DNA from: Mycetocola reblochoni REB411
GTDB lineage: Bacteria; Actinomycetota; Actinomycetes; Actinomycetales; Microbacteriaceae
Length of the DNA: 64,000 nucleotides
Direction: 5' to 3'
NCBI RefSeq assembly: GCF_900163835.1
Contig: NZ_FUKR01000036.1
Location: forward strand, 124,001 to 188,000
The notes under the pieces were generated by a model. The model ran no database searches. It was not told the DNA's origin and saw only the letters and a program-made list of their open reading frames with translations. Positions 1 to 8,274 of this stretch are shown here, piece by piece (within the stretch, counting starts at the first letter, position 1; the number at the start of each line of letters is the position of its first letter). The position numbers and the translations under genes are program-made.

Positions 1-58
1 GGGCGACGCGCACGACGACAGGACCGCGCCGGTCGAGGCCGCAGAGGCGGCGGCCGCC

Positions 59-1012
59 GTGACCGGTCTGGACGACGACACCGCCAGACGGATCGTCGGC
101 GAGGTCGTGTCCCGTGTGGGCACGGTCGTCGACGGCAAGGACGACGTCATCACCCTCGCCGCCGTCGTCCTCCTCGCCGAGGGGCATCTGCTCGTCGAGG
201 ACGTGCCCGGTGTCGGCAAGACGGTCCTCGCCCGCGCGTTCGCGAAGGCGATCGGCGGTCGGGTCAGCCGGATCCAGTTCACCCCCGACCTGCTGCCGAG
301 CGACGTGACCGGTGTCACCACCTACCACCGCGACACGTCCCGGTTCGAGTTCGTCCCCGGGCCGGTGTTCGCGAACATCGTCATCGGCGACGAGATCAAC
401 CGCGCCTCGCCGAAGACCCAGTCCGCCCTGCTGGAGTGCATGGCGGAGCGGCAGGTCACCGTCGACGGCACCTCCCACCCGCTGCCGCGGCCGTTCACCG
501 TCTTCGCCACGCAGAACCCGATCGAGATGGAGGGGACGTTCCCCCTGCCCGAGGCGCAGCGCGACCGCTTCATGGCGCGCGTGTCGATGGGCTACCCCGA
601 CGTGGACTCGGAGGCCGCCCTCGTCGCGGCCAGGGCGAGGCGGAACCCGCTCGACGCGCTCGAGCCGGTCACCGATGCGCGCCAGTTCGCGCTCGTCGTC
701 GCGCGCGTGCACGAGGTGTTCGTCGCCGATGCGGTCACGCGCTACGCCGTCGACCTCGTCAGGGCGACGAGGGAGCACCCCGAGGTCAGGGTCGGCGCGA
801 GCCCGCGCGCGACGCTGCACCTCGTCCACGCCGCACGGGCACTCGCGTTCGTGTCCGGCCGGGGCTTCGTCGTCCCTGAGGACGTCATCGGGCTCGCGGA
901 CGCCGTGCTGGCGCATCGGCTGGTCCTCGCCGACAGGGGAGCTGACGAGCGGGAGGCGCTGCGCATCGTCGCGGAATGCCGTGCGTCGGTCCCCGTCCCC
1001 CGGGGGCGCTGA
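59..1012 (+). CDS. MoxR-family AAA+ ATPase (5' end may lie outside the window)
   Basis: MoxR ATPases act as chaperones that help activate or assemble partner proteins, usually together with a DUF58 protein. The Walker A motif EDVPGVGKT lies at residues 47-55, and the Walker B segment IVIGDEIN around 107-114 contains the DEIN signature typical of MoxR. A sensor-like ATQNP segment and the C-terminal lid helices follow. The stop is 3 bases before the DUF58 gene. The reading frame stays open upstream of the GTG at 59 to the window edge, so the true start could be earlier. Family assignment is firm; the client is unknown, but the downstream transglutaminase suggests cell-envelope work. Confidence 0.93.
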   Translation: MTGLDDDTARRIVGEVVSRVGTVVDGKDDVITLAAVVLLAEGHLLVEDVPGVGKTVLARAFAKAIGGRVSRIQFTPDLLPSDVTGVTTYHRDTSRFEFVPGPVFANIVIGDEINRASPKTQSALLECMAERQVTVDGTSHPLPRPFTVFATQNPIEMEGTFPLPEAQRDRFMARVSMGYPDVDSEAALVAARARRNPLDALEPVTDARQFALVVARVHEVFVADAVTRYAVDLVRATREHPEVRVGASPRATLHLVHAARALAFVSGRGFVVPEDVIGLADAVLAHRLVLADRGADEREALRIVAECRASVPVPRGR

Positions 1013-1015
1013 GTC

Positions 1016-2086
1016 GTGGGCGTCGGCGCGCCCGCACGGGGACGCCGCTGGCGGCTGACGGGGCGCGGCTGGACGCTGCTCGTCGCCGGCGCGGGGCTGC
1101 TCGGTGCGTGGGCCGTCACGCACCGGGCGGAGCTGCTGTTCCTCGGCGCGCTCGCCGTGCTCCTTCCCGTGGCCGGGGTGCTGTTCACCCTCAGGCCCGC
1201 ATCGGGGGCTGAGCCCTCGCGCCGGCTGAACACCCGGCACGGCGCCCCGTTCGTCGGCGTCGAGGCCCTGCTCGTCCATCCCGACGACGGGGCCGACTGG
1301 TTCGACACCTTCCCCGAGGAGTGGGTCGTCGACCGTGTCGGCGACCGGGTCAGCGCGCTGCCCGTGCACAGGGGCGTCGTCGTCCTGGGGCCCGTCGTCA
1401 GGGTCGACGTCGACCCCTTCGGGACGGTCGGCGTGCGCAGCGAGCACGGCAGGTCGACGGAGTTCGTCGTCTGGCCCGAGGTGATCCCCGGCGCCCGCGT
1501 GCCCTCCGCGCGGTTCCACTCCGAGCCGGGTCGCCGGTTCCGCGCCGGCAGCGGGCAGGACGAGGTCGGCGTGCGCGAGTACCGCGCGGGAGACCCGCTG
1601 CGCCAGGTGCACTGGAAGCAGACGGCCCACAGGGACGAGCTCATGGTGCGGGAGACGAACGCCGAGCAGCGCGTGCGCCTCCGGCTGTTCCTCGTCGTCC
1701 CGGCGGCGACGGCGGACAGGGAGGCCGAGGAGGCGGTCGCGCTGGTGGCGAGCGTCGCCGACGAGTCGCTCGCGTCAGGGGTCGACGTCGAGATCCACCT
1801 CGGTACGGCGGTGCCGACGTTCTCGGCCGCGGAGCGCTCGGGGATGCTCACGGCGCTGGCCCGTCTGGACGTCCGCGCGGGGATCATGCCGACGGCCAGG
1901 CTGCGGGCCGACGACGTGTGCGTGACGACGGCGGACCCCGACGGCTTGCCCGGCGCGGGTGTGACGGTGCTCGCCGTCGCTCACGCCGATGCCGCCGTGC
2001 GTGTCGAGCACGTCGCGGGGGGCAACGTGATCGTGACCGGCCCCGACGCCGACAGCGTCGTCGACGCGCTGGGGACGACCCCGTGA
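1016..2086 (+). CDS. DUF58 domain protein, partner of MoxR
   Basis: A 356-residue protein with two hydrophobic segments near the N-terminus (about residues 18-55), then the DUF58 core with the diagnostic VREYRAGDPLRQVHWKQTA stretch near residue 182. A von Willebrand A-like fold is expected after it. DUF58 proteins are commonly encoded beside MoxR ATPases and transglutaminase-like membrane proteins, exactly as here. The GTG start is 3 bases after the MoxR stop, and the end overlaps the next GTG by 4 bases, so the three genes are probably translationally coupled. Biochemical function is not known. Confidence 0.9.
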   Translation: MGVGAPARGRRWRLTGRGWTLLVAGAGLLGAWAVTHRAELLFLGALAVLLPVAGVLFTLRPASGAEPSRRLNTRHGAPFVGVEALLVHPDDGADWFDTFPEEWVVDRVGDRVSALPVHRGVVVLGPVVRVDVDPFGTVGVRSEHGRSTEFVVWPEVIPGARVPSARFHSEPGRRFRAGSGQDEVGVREYRAGDPLRQVHWKQTAHRDELMVRETNAEQRVRLRLFLVVPAATADREAEEAVALVASVADESLASGVDVEIHLGTAVPTFSAAERSGMLTALARLDVRAGIMPTARLRADDVCVTTADPDGLPGAGVTVLAVAHADAAVRVEHVAGGNVIVTGPDADSVVDALGTTP

Positions 2087-4368
2087 GCGTCGCCGGCCCC
2101 CGTCCCGACCGCACGCGTGCTCGCCGCGGCGGTACACGTGCCCGTCGCGGCGGTACCGGCGCCGGCACCGACCTCGGCCGGACGACGCTCCTGGCCGCCA
2201 CGCTCATCCTGCCGCTCGGCGGTCTGGCGCCCCTGCTCCGGCAGGGGGAGGGGCTCGCAGGGGCGGCAGCGACGACGCTGATGATCCTGACCACGGGCTG
2301 GCTGCTGCGCCGGCTCGGCCTCACGGTGGCGAGGTCGATCGTCCTCCTCATCGTTCTCGTCACGGCCTCGGGTGCCGTTCTCACCGTCGGCTGGGCCGCG
2401 GCGCACGGGATCCCACCCGGGGACGCGGTGTCCGCGCTCGGCGAGGACGCGGTCGCGACGATCGTGTCGCAGAGCTACCCCGTCCGCCCGGGCGCCGGGC
2501 TCGCCGCGCTGCTCGTGGCCGGGTCCGCCCTGGTCGCGGTGGTCGGCGAACTGCTCGTCGTCGGCGCGCGGATCCCCGCCGCGGTGGCGCTGCTCCAGAT
2601 CGCCCTTCTGCTGCCGGGGATCCTCATCACAGGGGTGACCCCCTGGCCCTGGGTCCTGTCCAGCGCTCTCGCGCTGCTGCTGCTCCTCGCCGCCGCCGGC
2701 GATGGGCGACCGGAGGGGGAGCGCACGCGCTCGCGGACGTCCCCCGGCCGGCTGCTGGCCACCCTCGGAGCGGCGACGGCGCTCGTCCTCGTCGCGGGCG
2801 CGCTCACCTCCGTGCTCCCCGGCTCTCGGTCCGGCACGCCCCTGGCCGGGCAGGGAGGGGGCAGCGCGGTGAGCCCGCTCATCGTGCTCGGGCAGGACCT
2901 GCGTCGCGGGGACGCGGTCGAGCTGCTCGAGATGCGTTCGACGGCGGAACAGCTGCCGTATCTGTGGACGGCGGTGCTCGACGAGGCGACGCCCACCGGC
3001 TGGAGGGAGGGCTCCGACGGTCGCCGCACGGACGCGGACTCGCCCGTGCAGAACCCCGTGCCGGGGCTCGCCGCCGGTACGCCGTCGACGCCCGTCGAGA
3101 CGGAGGTGAGGATCACCGGGCTCCGGGGTGCCGCGCTGCCGGTGCCCTACCCGGCCGTCGCGGTCAGTCCGGCGCAGGAGGGCTGGACGTGGGACGCGGA
3201 CGCCCTCACGCTCGGCGCCGGTGCCGGAGGGGTGCAGGAGGGCGCCTACGCGGTCCGGTCGCTCGACGTCGATGCCGCCGGAGCCGGTCAGGGGGCAGGC
3301 AGCACCGAGCTGGCTCCCGACGACGAGAGCAGGGCGGTCCCGGAGGACGTCCCTCCCGCCGTCGTCGAGGCGGCACGCTCCGCGGTCGGTGACGCCGACG
3401 GTGCCCTCGAGGTCGGGCGGGCGCTGCAGGACTTCTTCCGGTCGGGCGACTTCAGCTACTCCGAGTCGGCGCCCGTCGCGGAGGGCTACGACGGCGACAG
3501 CGCCCGGATGATCGAGGCGTTCCTCGCCGCGCGCAGCGGCTACTGCGTCCACTACGCCTCGGCGATGGCCCTGATGGCCAGGCTCGAGGGCGTGCCCGCG
3601 CGCATCGCCGTCGGCTTCCTCCCCGGCAGCGAGGGGCGCGAGAGCGAAGACGGTTGGAGGGTGGTGACCTCGCACGACGCGCACGCCTGGCCGGAGCTCT
3701 ACGTCGACGGGGTCGGCTGGACCCCGTTCGAGCCGACCCCGTCGACCGGGTCGAGCCCCGTCGCCGAACCGAGCACCGCCGCGACGCCGGGGGCGGCGGA
3801 GGAGACGCCGAGCGCCGCCCCGAGCGCATCGGCCGCGCCGTCGTCCACCCCTGCGGAGTCCGCCTCAGCGCGGCCGGAGGACGGTGTTCCGGGGACCGAG
3901 GGGGCCGCGGTCGACCCGGTCGCCATCCCCGTCGCGCTGCTCGCGGTCGTCGCCGCGCTCGTCGTCGTCGCGCCCGCATCGCTCCGACTGCTCCAGCGCC
4001 ACCGCCGGAGACGCCGGGGCGGAGCGGGGCCGGCGTGGGCCGAGCTGGAGGCCGTCGCGGTCGACCTGGGTCTTCCCGTCGGGGTATCCGACACGCACTC
4101 CGTCCTCGCCGAGAGGTGGGATTCCGGACCGGCCGGGCCCGCACACGCGGTCGCCGTCGCGGCCGACGCGGAGGCGTTCGCCCCGCGCGCCGGTGGCCGG
4201 CGCTCGGCCGATGCCGATGCCGAGGTCTGGGCCCTCGCGGCGGAGGCGTCGCGCGCCCTCCGCCGGCGGGCCTCCCTCGGTGCCGTGCTCCGTGCCCGCG
4301 TGCTGCCCTCCTCGCTGTTTCGCCGAGGGCGCACGCGCCGGGCCGGCGATGTCGCCCCTCCGTCGTAG
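2083..4368 (+). CDS. TgpA-like membrane transglutaminase protein
   Basis: This 761-residue protein starts at a GTG overlapping the DUF58 stop (GTGA). It has several N-terminal membrane helices (DUF3488-like), then an extracytoplasmic transglutaminase core: Cys about 488 in SGYCVHYASAM, His about 534 in DAHAWPEL and Asp about 542 in VDGVGW form the expected Cys-His-Asp triad. A Ser/Ala/Pro-rich linker, one more membrane helix and a DUF4129-like cytoplasmic tail follow. The N-terminus carries a 21-base tandem repeat (2113-2154) encoding TRARRGG twice. The family is known and the envelope substrate is not. Longer in-frame readings upstream of 2083 run through the DUF58 gene and are not credible. 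Confidence 0.9.
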   Translation: MSVAGPRPDRTRARRGGTRARRGGTGAGTDLGRTTLLAATLILPLGGLAPLLRQGEGLAGAAATTLMILTTGWLLRRLGLTVARSIVLLIVLVTASGAVLTVGWAAAHGIPPGDAVSALGEDAVATIVSQSYPVRPGAGLAALLVAGSALVAVVGELLVVGARIPAAVALLQIALLLPGILITGVTPWPWVLSSALALLLLLAAAGDGRPEGERTRSRTSPGRLLATLGAATALVLVAGALTSVLPGSRSGTPLAGQGGGSAVSPLIVLGQDLRRGDAVELLEMRSTAEQLPYLWTAVLDEATPTGWREGSDGRRTDADSPVQNPVPGLAAGTPSTPVETEVRITGLRGAALPVPYPAVAVSPAQEGWTWDADALTLGAGAGGVQEGAYAVRSLDVDAAGAGQGAGSTELAPDDESRAVPEDVPPAVVEAARSAVGDADGALEVGRALQDFFRSGDFSYSESAPVAEGYDGDSARMIEAFLAARSGYCVHYASAMALMARLEGVPARIAVGFLPGSEGRESEDGWRVVTSHDAHAWPELYVDGVGWTPFEPTPSTGSSPVAEPSTAATPGAAEETPSAAPSASAAPSSTPAESASARPEDGVPGTEGAAVDPVAIPVALLAVVAALVVVAPASLRLLQRHRRRRRGGAGPAWAELEAVAVDLGLPVGVSDTHSVLAERWDSGPAGPAHAVAVAADAEAFAPRAGGRRSADADAEVWALAAEASRALRRRASLGAVLRARVLPSSLFRRGRTRRAGDVAPPS
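2113..2154 (+). repeat. 21-base tandem duplication inside the transglutaminase gene
   Basis: Two adjacent 21-base units, 2113-2133 and 2134-2154, differ at about three positions. Each encodes the basic heptapeptide TRARRGG just before the first membrane helix. The unit length preserves the frame. Confidence 0.85.
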
Positions 4369-4371
4369 GAT
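4366..4371 (+). promoter_or_regulatory. -10 box TAGGAT for the DUF177 gene, overlapping the upstream stop
   Basis: TAGGAT ends 6 bases before the ATG at 4378, the spacing expected for a leaderless transcript. Its first three bases are the TAG stop of the transglutaminase gene. The intervening bases are all G and lie too close to the ATG to be a normal ribosome-binding site. Inferred from sequence only. Confidence 0.55.
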
Positions 4372-4377
4372 GGGGGG

Positions 4378-4935
4378 ATGAGTACTCGCGCCCACCCCTT
4401 CCGCATCCAGGTCAGGGACATCGTCCACCGCCCGGGCGAGATGCGCCAGGTCCACACGAGCATCCCCCTCCCCGAGACCTGGGGCGAGGGACTGCTCACC
4501 GTCCGCGCCGGATCCGAGCTCGACGAGGACCTGCGTCTCGAGTCCGTCCACGAGGGGATCCTCGTGTCGGGTACCGCCGAGGCCACCGCGGTCGGTGTGT
4601 GCGGTCGCTGCCTCCGCGACATCGAGCAGAGTGTCGAAGTCGAGATTCAGGAACTTTTCGCGTATCGTAAGGACGAATCATTTGAGTATGAGGTTCACGA
4701 CGACCACGTGGATCTTGAACCCGTGCTCAGGGATGCGGTGGTGCTTTCACTGCCGTTCCAGCCGATTTGTTCGGAGGACTGCCCCGGTCTCGACCCCGAG
4801 ACCGGTGAGCGTCTGACGAGCCAGCCGGCATCTGATTCCCGTCAGGCCATCGATCCGCGGTGGGCAGCCCTCACGGGATTCACCACGGACATCAGCACGG
4901 ACGACTCCGGTGCTGGAGACAGAGAAGAGAGATAG
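4378..4935 (+). CDS. DUF177 (YceD-like) protein
   Basis: A 185-residue DUF177 protein, the usual upstream neighbour of rpmF (L32) across bacteria. In E. coli and plants the family is linked to 23S rRNA accumulation. Two Cys pairs (CGRC near residue 76 and CSEDC near 131) suggest a metal or structural site, and the C-terminus is acidic. It is 2 bases from rpmF and heads the DUF177-rpmF-rnc-mutM set. Family assignment is secure, mechanism uncertain. Confidence 0.92.
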   Translation: MSTRAHPFRIQVRDIVHRPGEMRQVHTSIPLPETWGEGLLTVRAGSELDEDLRLESVHEGILVSGTAEATAVGVCGRCLRDIEQSVEVEIQELFAYRKDESFEYEVHDDHVDLEPVLRDAVVLSLPFQPICSEDCPGLDPETGERLTSQPASDSRQAIDPRWAALTGFTTDISTDDSGAGDREER

Positions 4936-4937
4936 AC

Positions 4938-5141
4938 ATGGCTGTTCCCAAGAGGAAGAAGTCCCGTGCCAACACCCACGCGCGTCGTTCGCAGTGGAAG
5001 GCTGAGGTTCCCGCGCTGGTGAAGACCGTCGAGAACGGCAAGACCACCTACAGCCTCCCGCACCGTGCGAAGGTCGTCGAGGACTCGGCCGGCACGCCGC
5101 TGTTCCTGGAGTACAAGGGCCGCAAGGTCGCGGACGTCTAA
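4938..5141 (+). CDS. rpmF: 50S ribosomal protein L32
   Basis: A 67-residue basic protein starting [17 protein letters not shown], the invariant L32 N-terminus. It has no cysteines, so it is the zinc-independent type, with a C-terminus ending [10 protein letters not shown]. The ATG at 4938 is preceded by an AGAAGAGAG purine tract and fixes the start; in-frame sequence upstream of it has no L32 character. It is co-transcribed with DUF177 and rnc. Confidence 0.98.
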   Translation: MAVPKRKKSRANTHARRSQWKAEVPALVKTVENGKTTYSLPHRAKVVEDSAGTPLFLEYKGRKVADV

Positions 5142-5145
5142 GTCC

Positions 5146-5859
5146 GTGGCGAACCGAACTCCGCCGCGCAACGCGGCATCGGATGTTTCGGCGCTTACCG
5201 AGAAGCTCGGGGTCTTCATCGACCCCGAGCTTCTCGACGTTGCGCTGACCCACCGTTCCTACGCCTACGAGCACGGCGGCATCACCCATAACGAGCGGCT
5301 CGAGTTCCTCGGCGACTCGGTGCTCGGGCTTGCCGTGACGATCACGCTCTTCCGGGAGAATCCGGACCTCTCCGAGGGCGAGCTCGCCAAGCGCCGCGCC
5401 GCGGTGGTGTCGACGGTCGCCCTGGCCGAGGTCGCCAGGCAGATCGGGCTGGGGCCGTTCATCCGGCTCGGCCGCGGCGAGGTCCTCACCGGCGGCAACG
5501 ACAAGTCGTCGATCCTCGCGGACACTGTCGAGGCGATCATCGGCGCCACCTATCTGGCCGCCGGCCAGCAGGCTGCGACGGCGCTCGTTCTCCGTTTGCT
5601 TCGGCCGCTGCTCGAGGACCCGGAGCGCTTCGGCGCCGCGATGGACCCGAAGACGAGCCTGCAGGAGGCACTGGCCGGGACGGGTGCGCCCGCGCCGGAG
5701 TACACCATCCTGGCGAGCGGGCCCGACCATCAGCGTGTCTTCGACGCGACGGTGCGTGCCGGCGATGTGGTCACGGGGACCGGATCCGGCACGAGCAAGA
5801 AGACGGCAGAGATGGCGGCGGCGCTCGACGCCTGGACGCAGCTGACCGGGCGCGACTGA
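5146..5859 (+). CDS. rnc: Ribonuclease III
   Basis: Cleaves double-stranded RNA in rRNA maturation and mRNA turnover. The 237-residue protein has the RNase III signature NERLEFLGDSVL at about 49-60 and the second acidic catalytic patch in ILADTVEAIIG, followed by a C-terminal double-stranded RNA-binding domain from about residue 165 (TSLQEAL ... GTGTSKKTAE-type end). The GTG at 5146 sits 4 bases after rpmF and gives the usual family length. Earlier in-frame starts would overlap rpmF. Confidence 0.97.
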   Translation: MANRTPPRNAASDVSALTEKLGVFIDPELLDVALTHRSYAYEHGGITHNERLEFLGDSVLGLAVTITLFRENPDLSEGELAKRRAAVVSTVALAEVARQIGLGPFIRLGRGEVLTGGNDKSSILADTVEAIIGATYLAAGQQAATALVLRLLRPLLEDPERFGAAMDPKTSLQEALAGTGAPAPEYTILASGPDHQRVFDATVRAGDVVTGTGSGTSKKTAEMAAALDAWTQLTGRD

Positions 5860-5862
5860 GCG

Positions 5863-6804
5863 GTGCCGGAGCTTCCCGAGGTTGAGGTGGTCAGGCACGG
5901 GCTTGAGCCCGCGGTGACCGGAGCCAGGGTGCTCTCCGTCGACGTCCTCGACCCGCGCGCGCTCAAACGCCACGGCGGCGATGCCGACAACTTCGAGCGC
6001 TGGCTGACCGGCCGGACGCTGTCGTCCGCCGTGCGCAGGGGCAAGTTCCTCTGGTTCCCGCTCGCCGCCGGGGCCGTGACGGAGCGCGACGATGCGGGCG
6101 GACCCGCCCCGGAGCCGCAGGCGCTCGTGGCGCACCTGGGCATGAGCGGCCAGATGCTGCTGCGCGAGCCGGGGATGGTGGACCGCTTGACGCGCATCGC
6201 GGTCCTGCTCGATTCGCCCGGGCACGGCGAGGTGCAGCTGAACTTCGTCGACCAGCGCCTGTTCGGCTCGCTCGCCCGCGACGTGCTGCTCCCGACCGGG
6301 GACGGCGCCCCCGGCGGCTGGGCGGGACGTCGACGCGAGGATGCGGCCGTGATCCCGTCGCAGGTGGCGCACATCGCCAGGGACGCGCTCGACCCCGCGC
6401 TGGACATGCCGGCGCTCGTCGCGACGATCGGGCGCAAGGCCAGTGCGATCAAGCGCGTGCTGCTCGACCAGACGGTCGTCAGCGGTATCGGCAACATCTA
6501 CGCCGACGAGGCGCTCTGGGCGGCGCGCATCCACGGCGAGACGCCCGCGTCGCGCCTCGACCCCGCCACGGTGGAGGGCCTGCTCGAGGCGGTCAGGTCC
6601 GTGCTCCGTCGGGCGCTGGCCGAGGGCGGGACGAGCTTCGACGCCCAGTACGTCAATGTGAACGGGGCGTCGGGGTACTTCGCGCACTCGCTGAACGCCT
6701 ATGGCCAGGCGGGCAGACCGTGTCCGCGTTGCGGGGAGCCGATCGTGCGGGAGAGCTTCATGAACCGGGGCTCGCACTTCTGCCCGCGCTGCCAGCGCGC
6801 GTAG
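5863..6804 (+). CDS. mutM: Formamidopyrimidine-DNA glycosylase
   Basis: A bifunctional glycosylase/AP lyase for oxidised purines. The mature N-terminus begins PELPEVE, whose proline is the nucleophile and whose Glu is catalytic. The beta-elimination lysine is in RRGKFLW. DQTVVSGIGNIYADEALW is the helix-two-turn-helix, and the C-terminal zinc finger CPRCG ... CPRCQRA ends the 313 residues. GTG start 3 bases after rnc. A degenerate second copy of the last ~110 bases lies at about 7504-7612, beyond the clbS-like gene. Confidence 0.98.
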   Translation: MPELPEVEVVRHGLEPAVTGARVLSVDVLDPRALKRHGGDADNFERWLTGRTLSSAVRRGKFLWFPLAAGAVTERDDAGGPAPEPQALVAHLGMSGQMLLREPGMVDRLTRIAVLLDSPGHGEVQLNFVDQRLFGSLARDVLLPTGDGAPGGWAGRRREDAAVIPSQVAHIARDALDPALDMPALVATIGRKASAIKRVLLDQTVVSGIGNIYADEALWAARIHGETPASRLDPATVEGLLEAVRSVLRRALAEGGTSFDAQYVNVNGASGYFAHSLNAYGQAGRPCPRCGEPIVRESFMNRGSHFCPRCQRA

Positions 6805-6896
6805 TCTGTGTCGCCACGGGCTCAGGTCGTCGTGTTGTGCGGGCGCGGGCACACTCAGGCCGAGGTGTGCTCAGCCGGGAAATCCAGGCTGCTTCG

Positions 6897-6902
6897 TAGA
6901 AT
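6897..6902 (+). promoter_or_regulatory. Candidate -10 box TAGAAT for the clbS-like gene
   Basis: A consensus-like TAGAAT stands in the 158-base gap after mutM, about 60 bases before the ATG at 6963. It is the best promoter candidate there and would give the clbS-like gene its own transcript. No convincing -35 is visible. Confidence 0.4.
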
Positions 6903-6962
6903 GGAACCGAAGATCCCATGCCGGGGATGTGCACCCGGAACCGCGGAGAACCGAGGCGGAGA

Positions 6963-7466
6963 ATGGCTGTCCCTGCAACGAAGGACGACCTCCTCGCTGC
7001 CATCGAGAAGACCTTCGCGCAGCTGGAAGACGATCTCGATCGGGTGCCCACTGACGCGGCACGACAGCGTGTGCTGGACGGCCACGTGAAAGATACGCTG
7101 ATGAGCCCCGCAGATCTGGTGGCCTACCTTGTTGGGTGGAACCAGCAGGTTCTTGTCTGGCATCGACGCCGAGAGCACGGGCTTCCGGACGAGTTTCCTG
7201 CTGTAGGGGTCACATGGAACGAGCTCGGTCTCCTGGCTCAGCGCTACTACGCCGAGCACGCGGAGGACTCGTGGCCCGCCCTGCGACGACAGCTGCGCGA
7301 AGCCAAGGACGAGATCGTCGCTGTGGTGGACGGGTACTCGGACGCGGAGCTCTACGGCTCACCCTGGTACGGAAAGTGGACCATGGGTCGGATGATCTCG
7401 TTCAACACCTCGTCCCCGTATGCCAATGCGCGCCGTCGTCTCCGTTCCTGGCTCCGGCGCGGATGA
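6963..7466 (+). CDS. ClbS/DfsB family four-helix-bundle protein
   Basis: A 167-residue protein beginning MAVPATKDDLLAAIEKTFA, with the family hallmarks DLVAYLVGWNQQVL, FPAVGVTWNELGLLAQ and PWYGKWTMGRMISFNTSSP. ClbS from colibactin-producing E. coli is a cyclopropane hydrolase that protects DNA from the genotoxin; the wider DUF1706 family is common in bacteria without colibactin, so this exact substrate is not implied. Codons such as ctt, gtt, gct and aca are more frequent than in neighbours, suggesting transfer. The ATG follows a GGCGGAG-like ribosome site. It sits between intact mutM and a decayed mutM tail. Confidence 0.93.
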   Translation: MAVPATKDDLLAAIEKTFAQLEDDLDRVPTDAARQRVLDGHVKDTLMSPADLVAYLVGWNQQVLVWHRRREHGLPDEFPAVGVTWNELGLLAQRYYAEHAEDSWPALRRQLREAKDEIVAVVDGYSDAELYGSPWYGKWTMGRMISFNTSSPYANARRRLRSWLRRG

Positions 7467-7503
7467 GCTGATCTCACCGGATCTCGAGGGCATATTGTGA
7501 GCG

Positions 7504-7612
7504 CCGCGCACTCGTCGAACCCCGACGGCCGGGCGGGGAGGCCGTGTCCACGCTGCAGCGCCCCGATCGTGCGGGGGAGCGTCTTGAACCGGAGCTCGCA
7601 CTTCTACCCGCC
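7504..7612 (+). pseudogene. Degenerate duplicate of the mutM 3' end
   Basis: This stretch aligns without gaps to the end of mutM (from about 6682). Translated, AHSSNPDGRAGRPCPRCSAP matches mutM AHSLNAYGQAGRPCPRCGEP, and IVRGSVLNRSSHFYP matches IVRESFMNRGSHFCP. The third zinc-finger Cys is Tyr and the fourth is lost, so it cannot be a working finger. About three quarters of bases are identical by eye. It has no upstream catalytic domain and lies 37 bases after the clbS-like stop. Interpreted as a relic of a recombination event that placed clbS beside mutM. Confidence 0.8.
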
Positions 7613-7697
7613 CGCTGGCGGCAGCCGCCCTGACGGCGGGCGAAGCGCTTCCGGGGTGCCGGGGCGCCGTCGCTGCGCCGACGGGCAACCGGCGGCC

Positions 7698-8246
7698 TCA
7701 CCCCGGCGCGCTGTCGCTGCCGCTCGGCTCATCGATGACGAGTCGGCGTCCGAGGACGCGCACGTCGTCGGGCCCGTACCCGAGCCGATCGTAGAACGTC
7801 ACGGCGGAGACATTGTCCCCGCGCACCATGAGCTGGACCTTGGGGCAGCCCATCGCGGCGAGGCGTCGTTCGGCCTCCGCGACGAGTGCTCGCCCGATCC
7901 CGGCCCCGCGGTGCGAAGCGGCGGTCGCCAGGTAGTACAGCCAGCCGCGGTGGCCGTCGTAACCGGCCATGACGCTCCCGACGATGCGTGCGGCGGGGGC
8001 GTCCGCGGCGTCGGCGCTCTCGGCATCATGCGTGTCGGTGTCGGTGTCGGTGCCGTCCGTGCCGTCGCGGCTCTCGTCGACCGCGACGAGCAGGAGGCCG
8101 GACGGGGAGGCCGACGACCGCACGATGTCGGCGTACGGGTCGTTCCACGGGCGGGTCAGCCCGCTCCGCGTCCAGAGCTCGACGACGGCGTCGTGGTCGC
8201 CGTCGCGGGCGTCGCGGATCGTCACGTGGGGGTGGGGCGAGGTCAT
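7698..8246 (-). CDS. GNAT family N-acetyltransferase (YpeA-like) with low-complexity insert
   Basis: An acetyl-CoA-dependent acyltransferase of unknown substrate. The acetyl-CoA loop is HRGAGIGRALVAEAERRL, preceded by YYLATAASH and followed by NVSAVTFYDRLGYGPDDV, which resembles YpeA-type acetyltransferases of about 140 residues. The extra length comes from an Asp/Thr/Ala-rich insert near residues 60-85 encoded by gtgtcg hexamers (8032-8049). The start is the ATG at 8246 (minus), with TAGCGT six bases upstream. It ends before the decayed mutM tail, and 28 bases separate it from the next minus-strand gene. Confidence 0.88.
   Translation of the reverse strand: MTSPHPHVTIRDARDGDHDAVVELWTRSGLTRPWNDPYADIVRSSASPSGLLLVAVDESRDGTDGTDTDTDTHDAESADAADAPAARIVGSVMAGYDGHRGWLYYLATAASHRGAGIGRALVAEAERRLAAMGCPKVQLMVRGDNVSAVTFYDRLGYGPDDVRVLGRRLVIDEPSGSDSAPG
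8032..8049. repeat. Triplicated hexamer gtgtcg inside the GNAT gene
   Basis: Three perfect gtgtcg units (plus-strand reading), followed by variant units, encode the DTDTDT part of the acetyltransferase insert. Length changes by whole units would keep the frame. Confidence 0.85.
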
Positions 8247-8252
8247 GGACTG

Positions 8253-8258
8253 ACGCTA
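8253..8258 (-). promoter_or_regulatory. -10 box TAGCGT of the GNAT gene
   Basis: On the minus strand TAGCGT is followed by six bases and then the ATG at 8246, with no ribosome-binding site. Predicted leaderless promoter. Confidence 0.5.
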
Positions 8259-8274
8259 GCGGACGGCGGCGCGC

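Noticed and set aside
1981-3684. A 567-codon minus-strand frame over the transglutaminase gene
   Set aside because: Antisense shadow of a gene with clear motifs; composition is not protein-like.
4747-6852. A 701-codon minus-strand frame across rpmF, rnc and mutM
   Set aside because: Antisense to three core genes. Its resemblance to a minus frame at 7359-7688 is only the shadow of the mutM tail duplication.
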